A stretch of DNA of 64,000 bases. It comes from Microbispora bryophytorum (GTDB lineage Bacteria > Actinomycetota > Actinomycetes > Streptosporangiales > Streptosporangiaceae). Made by a program: the position numbers and the translations under genes. The stretch is from the NCBI RefSeq assembly GCF_006874465.1, contig NZ_VIRL01000009.1, forward strand, positions 1 through 64,000. Reading direction: 5' to 3'. The notes under the pieces were generated by a model that worked only from the letters and a program-made list of their open reading frames with translations, searched no databases and was not told where the DNA came from. Below are positions 24,261 to 31,781 of the stretch, one piece after another. Each line of letters opens with the position of its first letter. The first letter of the stretch is position 1.

Positions 24261-24989
24261 TCAGCAATGGTCGCCGTTCAGGCAGTAAACGGTGTAGGCG
24301 TGCTTGATGACCGGAAGGGCGACATTACGCACCCGGATACCTCCGGGAGTGACGCCCTTTTCCGTGCCGGCGTGCGCGTGACCGTGAATGAAAAGATCGG
24401 CGCCCTCGGCGTCGGCCGCCTCCGCCAGCATGTAACTGCCGAGGAACGGATAGATTTCCGGCGGCTCGCCCATCAGCGTGTCCTTCACAGGCGAGTAATG
24501 GCTGAGCACGATCTTGTGGTCGGCGTCCAGCTCCTTGAGCGCCCGCCGCCACCGCTCGGCGATCTCCTTCGTGTGCCGGACGAACGCCTTGGTCTCCGGC
24601 TCGCCGAACTCGCTGGCGCACTTTCCCGCGAAACCGCCGCCGAAGCCCTTGCCGCCGGCGACTCCGAGCCGTACGCCGTCGATGGGGACGACCGCGCCCT
24701 CGTCGTCGAGGACGGTGATGCCGGCGTCGCGGAGGAGATCGACGATCTCCTCGTTCCGGTCGGAGTGGTAGTCGTGGTTGCCGAGCACGGCGACGACGGG
24801 GATGGGCAGGCCGCTCAGCTCCTCGGCGACCACCCGGGCCTCGGAGATCGTGCCGTGCCTGGTCAGGTCGCCTCCCACCAGCAGCACGTCAGCACGGCGC
24901 TCGATGCCCTCGATCTTCTTGCGATAGTGGCCGCGCAGGTCCTCGCCCAGATGGATGTCCGCGACGGCGGCGATCCGCATCTCCCTCAC
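24261..24989 (-). CDS. Calcineurin-like metallophosphoesterase
   Basis: This 242-residue cytosolic enzyme has all metal motifs of the calcineurin-like fold: ADIHLG (D-x-H), LLVGGDLTRHG (GD), VAVLGNHDYHSD (GNHD), VLSHYSP (H) and FIHGHAHAG (GHxH). The compact size suggests a cyclic-nucleotide or small phosphodiester phosphodiesterase-like enzyme; the substrate is not known. The GTG at 24989 overlaps the stop of the BON gene by four bases and is preceded by GAGGAG; an ATG nine bases later is the alternative. The pair is one operon. Confidence 0.9.
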   Translation of the reverse strand: MREMRIAAVADIHLGEDLRGHYRKKIEGIERRADVLLVGGDLTRHGTISEARVVAEELSGLPIPVVAVLGNHDYHSDRNEEIVDLLRDAGITVLDDEGAVVPIDGVRLGVAGGKGFGGGFAGKCASEFGEPETKAFVRHTKEIAERWRRALKELDADHKIVLSHYSPVKDTLMGEPPEIYPFLGSYMLAEAADAEGADLFIHGHAHAGTEKGVTPGGIRVRNVALPVIKHAYTVYCLNGDHC

Positions 24990-25231
24990 AGATGCTCCTC
25001 CTCTCCCGGCTCCCGCACCTCCACCAAGGTGATCTCGTTGTGCACGCGCAGGCCCGGAGTCGCCTCGCGGGCGACGTTCTCGATCTGGTGCCGCCGCTCG
25101 TCACAGGAGACCTCCCCGCGCAGGTAGACCTCTTCTCCTCGCACATCCACCCGAATGCCCAGTTCGGTGGTCCGGTCGTCCTCCGCGAGAGCCCGCTGCA
25201 CGCGGGCCGCGACATAGTGCGGCGTCTCCAT
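24986..25231 (-). CDS. BON-domain protein
   Basis: This 81-residue protein is a single BON domain: YVAARVQRALAEDDRTTELGIRVDVRGEEVYLRGEV followed by the RRHQIENVAREATPGLRVHNEITLVEV block. BON domains bind phospholipid or act as small modules in osmotic-shock proteins. There is no signal peptide, so it would be cytosolic. The ATG at 25231 follows GGGGAAG; the longer open frame lacks support. It leads an operon with the metallophosphoesterase. Confidence 0.88.
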   Translation of the reverse strand: METPHYVAARVQRALAEDDRTTELGIRVDVRGEEVYLRGEVSCDERRHQIENVAREATPGLRVHNEITLVEVREPGEEEHL

Positions 25232-25675
25232 CTCTTCCCCTCGTGTCCCCCTCGGTTCCGTATGCCTAGCGCTGCCCGGCCCTTTCCAAGCGAAACCACT
25301 GGTTTGACCGGCGCGAGGGTGGATATGGTTATTGAGATTCCGGTGCCTAAGACGCAGGTACCTCCTCGGCGTGAGCATGCCGTGACGGAGGAGCGTCTTG
25401 AGAACGTGTCACCGGATTTCCCCCCAGCCTGACCGGAGCGCCCCGGGCACCGGCGGCATCTCTTTCCCCACCTCCCTCACGGGCACTGCCTCCACCGGCC
25501 CCCATCTCGCCGCCCGTCCCCCGCGGGCCGCCGCCGGAAGCCGGCGCGACCGCCTTCGCGCCGGCTGCTCCCGCACGCCGCGACCCGCCGCCGTCCCCAT
25601 CGCCGGGCCCGCACACCTCGACTCCCTGATCCCCGAGCCGGGTACTCGCCACTGCCGCTCTTGGAGGAACCCCCA
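25232..25675. other. Promoter region between the BON operon and the GT4 operon, 444 bases
   Basis: On the minus strand, GTTT-N15-GGGCAG (complement of 25272-25296) is a one-mismatch SigB-type element ahead of the BON gene. A frame at 25325-25432 (35 codons from ATG 25325) is open but has no recognisable family or clear ribosome site, so I do not call it. The rest is low-complexity GC-rich sequence. Confidence 0.5.
25620..25645 (+). promoter_or_regulatory. SigB-type promoter of the GT4-GT9 operon
   Basis: GACT, 16 bases, then GGGTAC, 30 bases before the GTG start. It fits GNNT-N14-16-GGGTAC but has a weak -35 half. Confidence 0.5.
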
Positions 25676-26884
25676 GTGAAGATCGCCATGGTCTCGGAGC
25701 ACGCCAGCCCACTCGCCACCCTCGGCGGTGTCGACGCCGGCGGCCAGAACGTGCACGTCGCCGCCCTCGCCCGGGAGCTCGCCGGCGCCGGTCACGAGGT
25801 CACCGTCTACACCCGCAAGGACCGCGAGGGCCTGCCGGAAACCGTCGCCTTCGGCCCGGGTGTGGTCGTCGTCCACGTCCCCGTCGGCCCCGCCTCCGAG
25901 ATCTCCAAGGACGAGATCCTTCCCTGGATCCCGCAGTTCGGGAAGTGGCTGCACGACCGGTGGCTGTTCGACCGGCCGGACATCGTGCACAGCCACTTCT
26001 GGATGAGCGGGCTGGCCGCGCTCGCCGCGGCGGAGAAGCTGCGCATCCCGGTCGTCCACACCTACCACGCCCTCGGCAGCGTCAAGCGGCGTCACCAGGG
26101 GCCGGCGGACACCAGCCCGCGGGACCGCATCGAGGCCGAGGCCGAGATCGGGCGGCGCGTCGACGGCGTCATCGCGACCTGCAACGACGAGGTCGACGAG
26201 CTGATCCGCATGCGCGTGCCGCGCCGCGCGACCCGGGTCGTCCCCTGCGGAGTGGACGTCACCGCCTTCCACCCCCACGTCGAGCCGCTGGAGCGGCCGG
26301 AGCGCCCGCGCCTGCTGTCGGTCGGCCGGCTCGTACCGCGCAAGGGCCTGGAGACCACCATCAGGGCGCTGCAGCACCTGCGGGACGCCGAGCTGGTCAT
26401 CGCGGGCGGTCCCCCGGCGGCCGAGCTGCACCACGACCCCGAGGTCACCCGGCTGCGCTGGCTCGCGGCCCAGGCGGGCGTCTCCGACCGGATCCGCTTC
26501 CTCGGCCGGGTCGAGCGTGACACGCTGCCCTCGCTGATGCGCTCGGCCACCGCCGTCGTGTCCGTGCCGTGGTATGAGCCGTTCGGGATGGTGGCGCTCG
26601 AGGCGATGGCCTGCGGCGTCCCGGTCGTCGCCTCGGCGGTCGGCGGTCAGAAGGAGACGGTGGTCAACACTGTGACCGGGCTTCTCGTGCCGCCCCGCAA
26701 ACCCGTCGTGCTGGCCAAGGCGCTGCGCAAGCTGCTCGACGACCGGGTGCGGCGCACCGCGTACGGCATCGCGGGGGCCGACCGGGCCCGCGCGAGGTAC
26801 GCCTGGAGCCGCATCGCCGCCGAGACCCTGGCCGCCTACGACCGGGTTCTGTGCACCCGGGAGCTGGAAAGGAGGGCCTCTTGA
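25676..26884 (+). CDS. Family 4 (GT-B) glycosyltransferase
   Basis: This 402-residue GT4 enzyme begins KIAMVSEHASPLATLGGVDAGGQNVHVAALARELAGAGHEVTVYTR, the pattern of sucrose-phosphate-synthase/MshA-like transferases, with the glycine-rich donor-side loop GGVDAGGQ. HSHFWMSG and the C-terminal PWYEPFGMVALEAMACGVPVVASAVGG (the E-x7-E motif) are catalytic or nucleotide-sugar contacts. The GTG start at 25676 lies eight bases after GGAGG. The acceptor is unknown. It is followed 26 bases later by a GT9 gene and forms an operon with it. Confidence 0.9.
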   Translation: MKIAMVSEHASPLATLGGVDAGGQNVHVAALARELAGAGHEVTVYTRKDREGLPETVAFGPGVVVVHVPVGPASEISKDEILPWIPQFGKWLHDRWLFDRPDIVHSHFWMSGLAALAAAEKLRIPVVHTYHALGSVKRRHQGPADTSPRDRIEAEAEIGRRVDGVIATCNDEVDELIRMRVPRRATRVVPCGVDVTAFHPHVEPLERPERPRLLSVGRLVPRKGLETTIRALQHLRDAELVIAGGPPAAELHHDPEVTRLRWLAAQAGVSDRIRFLGRVERDTLPSLMRSATAVVSVPWYEPFGMVALEAMACGVPVVASAVGGQKETVVNTVTGLLVPPRKPVVLAKALRKLLDDRVRRTAYGIAGADRARARYAWSRIAAETLAAYDRVLCTRELERRAS

Positions 26885-26909
26885 TCCTGCCCGTCTCCGA
26901 GGTGAGCCG

Positions 26910-27833
26910 GTGACGTCGACGGCCCTCGTGCTGCGCTCTGACGGCATCGGGGGCCTGCTCACCGTGGTGCCCGCGCTGCGCGCCCTGCGCCGGCACGGGC
27001 TGCGCGTCGTCCTGGCCTGCCCGCCGGAGCTCAGCGAGCTCGCCGCGCTGACCGGCGCGGTCGACCGGATCCTGCCCGCGTACGGGCTCGCGCCGCTGTC
27101 GTGGCCCGGGCCCGGCGAGGAGGACGCCGATCACCCGCCGCTCCTGCCGGACCTCGGCGTCAACCTGCACGGCCGCGGGCCGCGCAGCCACCGCGTCCTG
27201 CTGAACCTGCGCTATCGGGGTGAGGGAAGGAGGCGACTGTGGGCGTACGCCAACCCGGACGTTCCCTGGATCAGGGGGCCGTGGTGGGACCCGGGTGAGA
27301 ACGAGGTGCTGCGGTGGTGCCGGCTGCTCCAGTGGCACGGCGTGCCGGCCGATCCGGAGGATTCGGCGCTGCCCACTCCCCTGATCGCGAGTCCCGCGCC
27401 GGGGGCCGTCGTGATCCACCCCGGCGCGGGCGGCACGTCGCTGCGCTGGCCCGCCGATCGGTTCGCCGAGGTGGCCCGGACGCTCACGGACGAGGGCCTG
27501 CCCGTCGTGATCAGCGGCAGCTCTCGGGAGCGGCCGATGGCCCTGCTCGTGGCGACCCGGGCGGTGCTGCCGCCGCAGATCGTGCTCGCGGGCCGCACCT
27601 CGCTCCGGGAGCTGTGCGCGCTGGTCGCCGGGGCCCGGCTGGTCATCAGCGGCGACGCCGCGATGACGCGGCTCGCCGCCGCCTACCGGACGCCCTCGGT
27701 GCTCGTGTCCACGGCGGACGGACGGCACCCGATCCTGCACGAGGTGGGCGGCTCCGTCCCCCTGGACGCCGCGGTCCCGGCCTCCAGCGTGGTCAACGCC
27801 GCCGTGCGGGCCCTCGGCGCAGGAGTTCGATGA
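26910..27833 (+). CDS. Family 9 glycosyltransferase (heptosyltransferase-like), first copy
   Basis: This 307-residue GT-B protein is of the GT9 family, whose known members transfer heptose from ADP-heptose. It has ALVLRSDGIGGLLTVVPALRALRR at the N-terminus, VVIHPGAGGTSLRWPADRFAEVARTL in the middle, and LVISGDAAMTRLAAAYRTPSVLVS. In the last motif the usual NDTGPMH is changed to GDAAMTR. This change may alter donor choice or activity. The GTG at 26910 follows a GAGG box. The 3' end overlaps the convergent topoisomerase gene by 41 bases. Confidence 0.85.
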   Translation: MTSTALVLRSDGIGGLLTVVPALRALRRHGLRVVLACPPELSELAALTGAVDRILPAYGLAPLSWPGPGEEDADHPPLLPDLGVNLHGRGPRSHRVLLNLRYRGEGRRRLWAYANPDVPWIRGPWWDPGENEVLRWCRLLQWHGVPADPEDSALPTPLIASPAPGAVVIHPGAGGTSLRWPADRFAEVARTLTDEGLPVVISGSSRERPMALLVATRAVLPPQIVLAGRTSLRELCALVAGARLVISGDAAMTRLAAAYRTPSVLVSTADGRHPILHEVGGSVPLDAAVPASSVVNAAVRALGAGVR

Positions 27834-28860
27834 CCGCCTCCTCGACCGGCCCGTGGGTGGCGAGCCGGCCCTCGCCGGTGTCCTCACCCAGCCGTTCGAG
27901 GGGGATCGTCCGTCCCTTCTCGTACAGCGCCACGATGCGCGGATCGACATAGGAGGCGCGGCAGACCGACGGCGTGTTGCCCAGGTACTCCGACACCTCC
28001 TTCATCACCCTGGAGACCGCCCGCCTGCGCCCCGCGCCGCTGCGTACGGGGCGGGAGACGGCGAGCCCGACGGCCGCCAGAACCGTGGCGTGCCAGGTGC
28101 GGAAGTCCTTGGCCGAGACCTCCGTGCCGAATGCCTCCTTCAGGTAGGCGTTGATGTCGGCGCTGCGCACGTCCACCCAGCCGCCGTCGGCGCGGTAGCG
28201 CAGCAGCTCGCCCCTGCGCCCCTTCGACAGCACCGTCAGCACCTCGCACACGTCGGCGTCGGCCAGCACCTGCTCCCGCTCCTTGCGGCCCTTGGCCAGG
28301 TAGCGGCACACGACCTCGCCGTCACCACACTTCACGTGCGACGTCTTCAGCGTGGCCAGGCCGTAGGAGTCGGTGTACTCCTCCCCGCCGACGCGGAAGA
28401 AGCCGATGTCGAGCATGCGCGCGGCGGTGGCCAGCACGCGCTCGCGGCTCAGCTCGTCACCGCGCAGGTCGCGGGTGACCCGCTGCCGGAACGCGGGGAG
28501 CCGCCGGGCGATCTCCAGCACGTGGTCGAACTTGGCCTCGTCCTGCTGCCTGCGCCACTCGTCGTGGTAGCGGTACTGCCGCCGGCCCGCCGAGTCGGTG
28601 CCCACGGCCTGGAGGTGGCCGTTCGGATGGGCGCAGATCCACACGTCGGTCCAGGCCGGGGGAATCGCGAGGGACTTGATCCGGTTCAGGGTGGCGCGGT
28701 CCTTGACGGGCCGCCCGGAGGCCCACAGGTAGCTGAACCCGCGTCCGCGGCGCCTGCGCCGGATGCCCGGCTCGCCCGGGTCGCTCGGCCGCAGGTCGAC
28801 GGGCGGTGCCTCGAAGACCTTCGCCTTCTCCGCCACGGTGCTCATCGCCACGGTGCTCAT
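27793..28860 (-). CDS. DNA topoisomerase IB (poxvirus/bacterial type)
   Basis: This is a 355-residue type IB topoisomerase, which relaxes supercoils through a 3'-phosphotyrosine. The nucleophile Tyr is in NTPSVCRASYVDP. The catalytic Arg/Lys/His residues are in the RDLRGDELSRERVLATAARMLD, SYGLATLKTSHV and RTWHATVLAAVGL blocks. The N-terminal domain includes RGFSYLWASGRPVKDRATLNRIKSLAIPPAW. The ATG at 28860 overlaps the stop of the upstream GT9 gene (ATGA). The first ten residues are two copies of MSTVA from a 15-bp tandem duplication, so the ATG at 28845 is an equally possible start. It is odd to find it in a sugar operon. Confidence 0.92.
   Translation of the reverse strand: MSTVAMSTVAEKAKVFEAPPVDLRPSDPGEPGIRRRRRGRGFSYLWASGRPVKDRATLNRIKSLAIPPAWTDVWICAHPNGHLQAVGTDSAGRRQYRYHDEWRRQQDEAKFDHVLEIARRLPAFRQRVTRDLRGDELSRERVLATAARMLDIGFFRVGGEEYTDSYGLATLKTSHVKCGDGEVVCRYLAKGRKEREQVLADADVCEVLTVLSKGRRGELLRYRADGGWVDVRSADINAYLKEAFGTEVSAKDFRTWHATVLAAVGLAVSRPVRSGAGRRRAVSRVMKEVSEYLGNTPSVCRASYVDPRIVALYEKGRTIPLERLGEDTGEGRLATHGPVEEAVIELLRRGPARRR
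28831..28860. repeat. 15-bp tandem duplication spanning the topoisomerase start codon
   Basis: Two perfect 15-base units (28831-28845, 28846-28860) each carry an ATG reading MSTVA in frame. The outer copy overlaps the stop of the upstream gene. The duplication could be a recent slippage event. Confidence 0.9.
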
Positions 28861-29906
28861 CGCAGCAGGTCCCACGCCTGTTCGAGCACGTCGTCCACGC
28901 TCACGTCGCCCACCCACGAGACGTCCCGGTGGCCGCACTCGCGCATGCCCTCGGACCATGCGGGGAGCCCGCAGATCGGGCAGCCGGATGTCCAGGAGAT
29001 CAGCGGCCGCTGGTGTCCCCTGCTCAGCGGACCCCAGTTGATCATGTTGCCGCACCAGTAGATCCCCACCGTCGGCGTGCCGGTCGCCGCCGCCAGGTGG
29101 CGCGGCCCGGTGTCGTTGGAGACGAGCAGGTCGCAGGCGGCGTACAACGCGGTGAGCCCCCCGAGGGACAGCTCGCCGACGACGGCCTTGGCCGGAGTCT
29201 GCATCTGCGCGACGACCTTCTCGACGACCTCCCGCTCCTCCTCCACGCCGGTCACCACCACCGGCCGTCCGAGGCGGTCGGCGACCTCGGCGAAGCGCTC
29301 CGGCGGCCATCTCCTGCGCCGGTCCCCCGCGCCCGGGTGGATCGCCACCAGCCCCCGGGGCACCTTGCCGAGCGTGCGGTTCAGCTCGGCCCAGTCCTCC
29401 CTGACGACCGCGATCCTCGGCTCGATCTCGTTGGTGGCCGCGCCGAGCAGCCCGGCCACCTCCAGGTAGCGCAGGGTCTCGTGCTGGTAGTGGACGTAGG
29501 GCACCCAGCGGTCGAGCGGCGCGGCGTCGGGGGCGCGCAGGCCGGCCGTCACCCGCGCGCCGAGGCGGCTGATGAACGGATTGGAGTCGCGTCCGCCGCC
29601 GTGCATCTGGACGGCCAGGTCGAACCTGCGCCGGCGCAGGTCCTCGAACAGCTCCTCGGGGGCGGCGCTCCCGTCGGGCGGGGAGGAGACGCCGGAGATG
29701 GGCGGCAACGCCACCACCTCGTCCACCGGTCCCGGGCGGCCACGCATGAACCGCGCGTGCCATTCGCGGCCGAGCAGAGTGATCCTGGCGGCGGGATACG
29801 CCCGCCTGAGCGCCTCGATGGCGGGCAGTGCCAGCAGCAGGTCGCCCAGCGCGTTCGCCCTCAGCACGGCGATCCGCTCGACTCCTTCGACGAGCAGCGC
29901 ACTCAT
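28857..29906 (-). CDS. Family 9 glycosyltransferase (heptosyltransferase-like), second copy
   Basis: This 349-residue GT9 protein keeps all family motifs: IAVLRANALGDLLLALPAIEALRRAYP, VAIHPGAGDRRRRWPPERFAEVADRL and LLVSNDTGPRHLAAATGTPTVGIYW (the NDTGPxH motif intact). This makes it the more likely active heptosyltransferase of the two. Near the C-terminus GCPICGLPAWSEGMRECGH has Cys/His spacing that could bind a metal. The ATG at 29906 is chosen because the family fold starts there; the upstream frame runs through the divergent promoter. It is divergent from hldE and followed by topoisomerase IB. Confidence 0.88.
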   Translation of the reverse strand: MSALLVEGVERIAVLRANALGDLLLALPAIEALRRAYPAARITLLGREWHARFMRGRPGPVDEVVALPPISGVSSPPDGSAAPEELFEDLRRRRFDLAVQMHGGGRDSNPFISRLGARVTAGLRAPDAAPLDRWVPYVHYQHETLRYLEVAGLLGAATNEIEPRIAVVREDWAELNRTLGKVPRGLVAIHPGAGDRRRRWPPERFAEVADRLGRPVVVTGVEEEREVVEKVVAQMQTPAKAVVGELSLGGLTALYAACDLLVSNDTGPRHLAAATGTPTVGIYWCGNMINWGPLSRGHQRPLISWTSGCPICGLPAWSEGMRECGHRDVSWVGDVSVDDVLEQAWDLLR

Positions 29907-30037
29907 GGGCAGGACACCCCCCATTCGTCCGGCCCGCCGGCCGACCACCGGCGGAACACTCGTGTGGCGCGACGTCTGATCCCGGTTACCCCGGTGCGGC
30001 GGCCCCAAACCGGACGGCCGGGCCTGCCGTGCCCGTT

Positions 30038-30061
30038 GTTTCCCCTGCGTCTGCGGGGGTA
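30038..30061 (+). promoter_or_regulatory. SigB-type promoter of the hldE operon
   Basis: GTTT, 15 bases, then GGGTA, ending 11 bases before the hldE ATG; the leader would be a few bases at most. Confidence 0.6.
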
Positions 30062-30072
30062 GCCGCCGAAGT

Positions 30073-31518
30073 ATGACGGAAGAGACGCTCAACCGTTTCG
30101 GTGAAGTCACAGCCGTCGTCGTCGGGGACGTGATGCTCGACTCGTGGCTGCGGGGCCACACGAAGCGCATGGCCCAGGAGGCCCCGGTGCCGGTGGTGAC
30201 CGTCGAGCAGATCGAGGATCAGCCGGGCGGGGCCGCCAACACGGCCGTGAACCTGGCCGCCCTGGGCGCACGGGTCCACATGGTGGGGATCACCGGCGCC
30301 GACCCCGCCGGGGCGACGCTCAACGCGACCCTGGGACGACTCGACATCGAGGGCCTGGTCATCGTGCGGAGCTGGCGGACCTCGGTCAAGCGGCGGGTGC
30401 TGACCGACGGCCAGATCGTGGCGCGGTACGACGAGGAGGACGAGGCGCCGCTGCCGGAGGCGGCCGAGCGCGAGCTCATCGAGCAGATCACCCGGCTCGC
30501 GGCGGACGCGGACGTCATCGTCGCCTGCGACTACGGCGGCGGGGTGTGCACCCCGAACGTCCGCCGGGTGCTGTGCGACCTGAGCATCGACCGGAGCGAG
30601 GGATCGCGCCGCGCGCCGATCCTCGTGGTGGACGCCCACGACGTGGCCGCCTGGCGGGACTGCCGGCCGACGGCCGTGCTGCCTAACTACGCCGAGGTGC
30701 GGCGGCTGCTGGGCGAGGGGGACGACCACGACCGGGTCGCGTTCCTGTCCGCACGCTCGGAGGACCTCGTCGAGGCCACCGGCGCCGGCCTCGTGGTCAC
30801 CACGCTGGACGGCGAGGGCACGCTGCTGCACCGGCGCGGCAGGCAGCCGCACCGCACGTACGCGACCGCCGCGCCCGACACGATGAGCATCGGCGCGGGC
30901 GACACCTTCACGGCGGCGTTCTCGCTCGCCCTGGCGGCGGGCGCGGAGCCCGAGCGCGCCGCCGACATCGGCCAGGCGGCGGCGAGCGTGGTGGTGCGCC
31001 GTCAGGGGACGGCCGCCTGCTCCCACGAGGACCTGCTGCGGGCGCTGCGCCCCGACATCGCGCTGCCGCCCGATCGGCTGGCCGCGTGCCTGGAGCGCGA
31101 CCGCGCCGAGGGCAGGCGGATCGTCTTCACCAACGGCTGCTTCGACGTGCTGCACCGCGGCCACGTCGCCTGCCTTGAGGAGGCGGCCCGGCTCGGCGAC
31201 GTGCTGGTCGTCGCGGTCAACAGCGACGACGGCGTGGCCCGGCTGAAGGGGCCGCAGCGCCCGATCAACCGGTGCGAGGACCGGGTGGCGGTGCTCGCGG
31301 CGATGGGCTGCGTGGACTACATCACCGTCTTCGACGAGGACAGCCCCACCGAGCTGCTGCGGCTGGTCCGGCCGGAGGTGTACGTCAAGGGCGGCGACTA
31401 CCACCCCGACCTGCTGCCCGAGGCGGAGCTGGTCAGGGAGCTGGGCGGGCAGGTGCGGGTGCTCGGTTACGTCCCGGACCGCTCCACCACGGCGATAGTG
31501 AACCGGATTCGAGGGTAG
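30073..31518 (+). CDS. hldE: Bifunctional heptose 7-phosphate kinase / heptose 1-phosphate adenylyltransferase
   Basis: This is a 481-residue two-domain enzyme. Residues 1-~325 form a PfkB kinase (GDVMLDSWL, GGAANTAVNLAALGA, and the catalytic SIGAGDTFTAAFSLALA near 272-288). Residues ~345-481 form a cytidylyltransferase-like domain (FTNGCFDVLHRGHVACLEEA with the HxGH site near 360, and VNSDDGVARLKGPQRPI). In Gram-negatives HldE makes heptose 1,7-bisphosphate and later ADP-heptose. The same domain order and length here support the same two steps. The next genes are a small membrane protein, an SDR and a transketolase. GmhA (isomerase) and GmhB (phosphatase) are not in the window. Confidence 0.9.
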   Translation: MTEETLNRFGEVTAVVVGDVMLDSWLRGHTKRMAQEAPVPVVTVEQIEDQPGGAANTAVNLAALGARVHMVGITGADPAGATLNATLGRLDIEGLVIVRSWRTSVKRRVLTDGQIVARYDEEDEAPLPEAAERELIEQITRLAADADVIVACDYGGGVCTPNVRRVLCDLSIDRSEGSRRAPILVVDAHDVAAWRDCRPTAVLPNYAEVRRLLGEGDDHDRVAFLSARSEDLVEATGAGLVVTTLDGEGTLLHRRGRQPHRTYATAAPDTMSIGAGDTFTAAFSLALAAGAEPERAADIGQAAASVVVRRQGTAACSHEDLLRALRPDIALPPDRLAACLERDRAEGRRIVFTNGCFDVLHRGHVACLEEAARLGDVLVVAVNSDDGVARLKGPQRPINRCEDRVAVLAAMGCVDYITVFDEDSPTELLRLVRPEVYVKGGDYHPDLLPEAELVRELGGQVRVLGYVPDRSTTAIVNRIRG

Positions 31519-31528
31519 AGGGGCCTCC

Positions 31529-31777
31529 ATGACCGAAGAACAACGTTCGCCGACCGGCAAGCCCATGGTGGAGGGGACGCCGATGGACGTGATCCACGTC
31601 CGTATCGCGTCGTTCGCCCTGGTCTTCTGTTTCGCCGTTCTGGTGCTCTCCTTCGTCGGGCGCATCTGGGTGCTGACCGGGATCGTCGTGGCGATCATGG
31701 CGATCATCGGGATCTACATGGCGTTCGCCGTACGCAGGCAGAAGAGGCTCGGCGGCGGGCCGCAATCGAGAGGATGA
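31529..31777 (+). CDS. Small two-helix membrane protein
   Basis: This 82-residue protein has a polar N-terminus, two membrane helices (IASFALVFCFAVLVLSFVG and VLTGIVVAIMAIIGIYMAFAV) and a basic tail. No family is recognised. It lies ten bases after hldE and four bases before the SDR gene, so it belongs to the operon. It might anchor or assist an envelope-assembly step. Confidence 0.7.
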   Translation: MTEEQRSPTGKPMVEGTPMDVIHVRIASFALVFCFAVLVLSFVGRIWVLTGIVVAIMAIIGIYMAFAVRRQKRLGGGPQSRG

Positions 31778-31781
31778 CGAG

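Noticed and set aside
25325-25432. Small 35-codon gene before the GT4 operon
   Set aside because: No clear ribosome site, no recognisable family; described only as an open frame.
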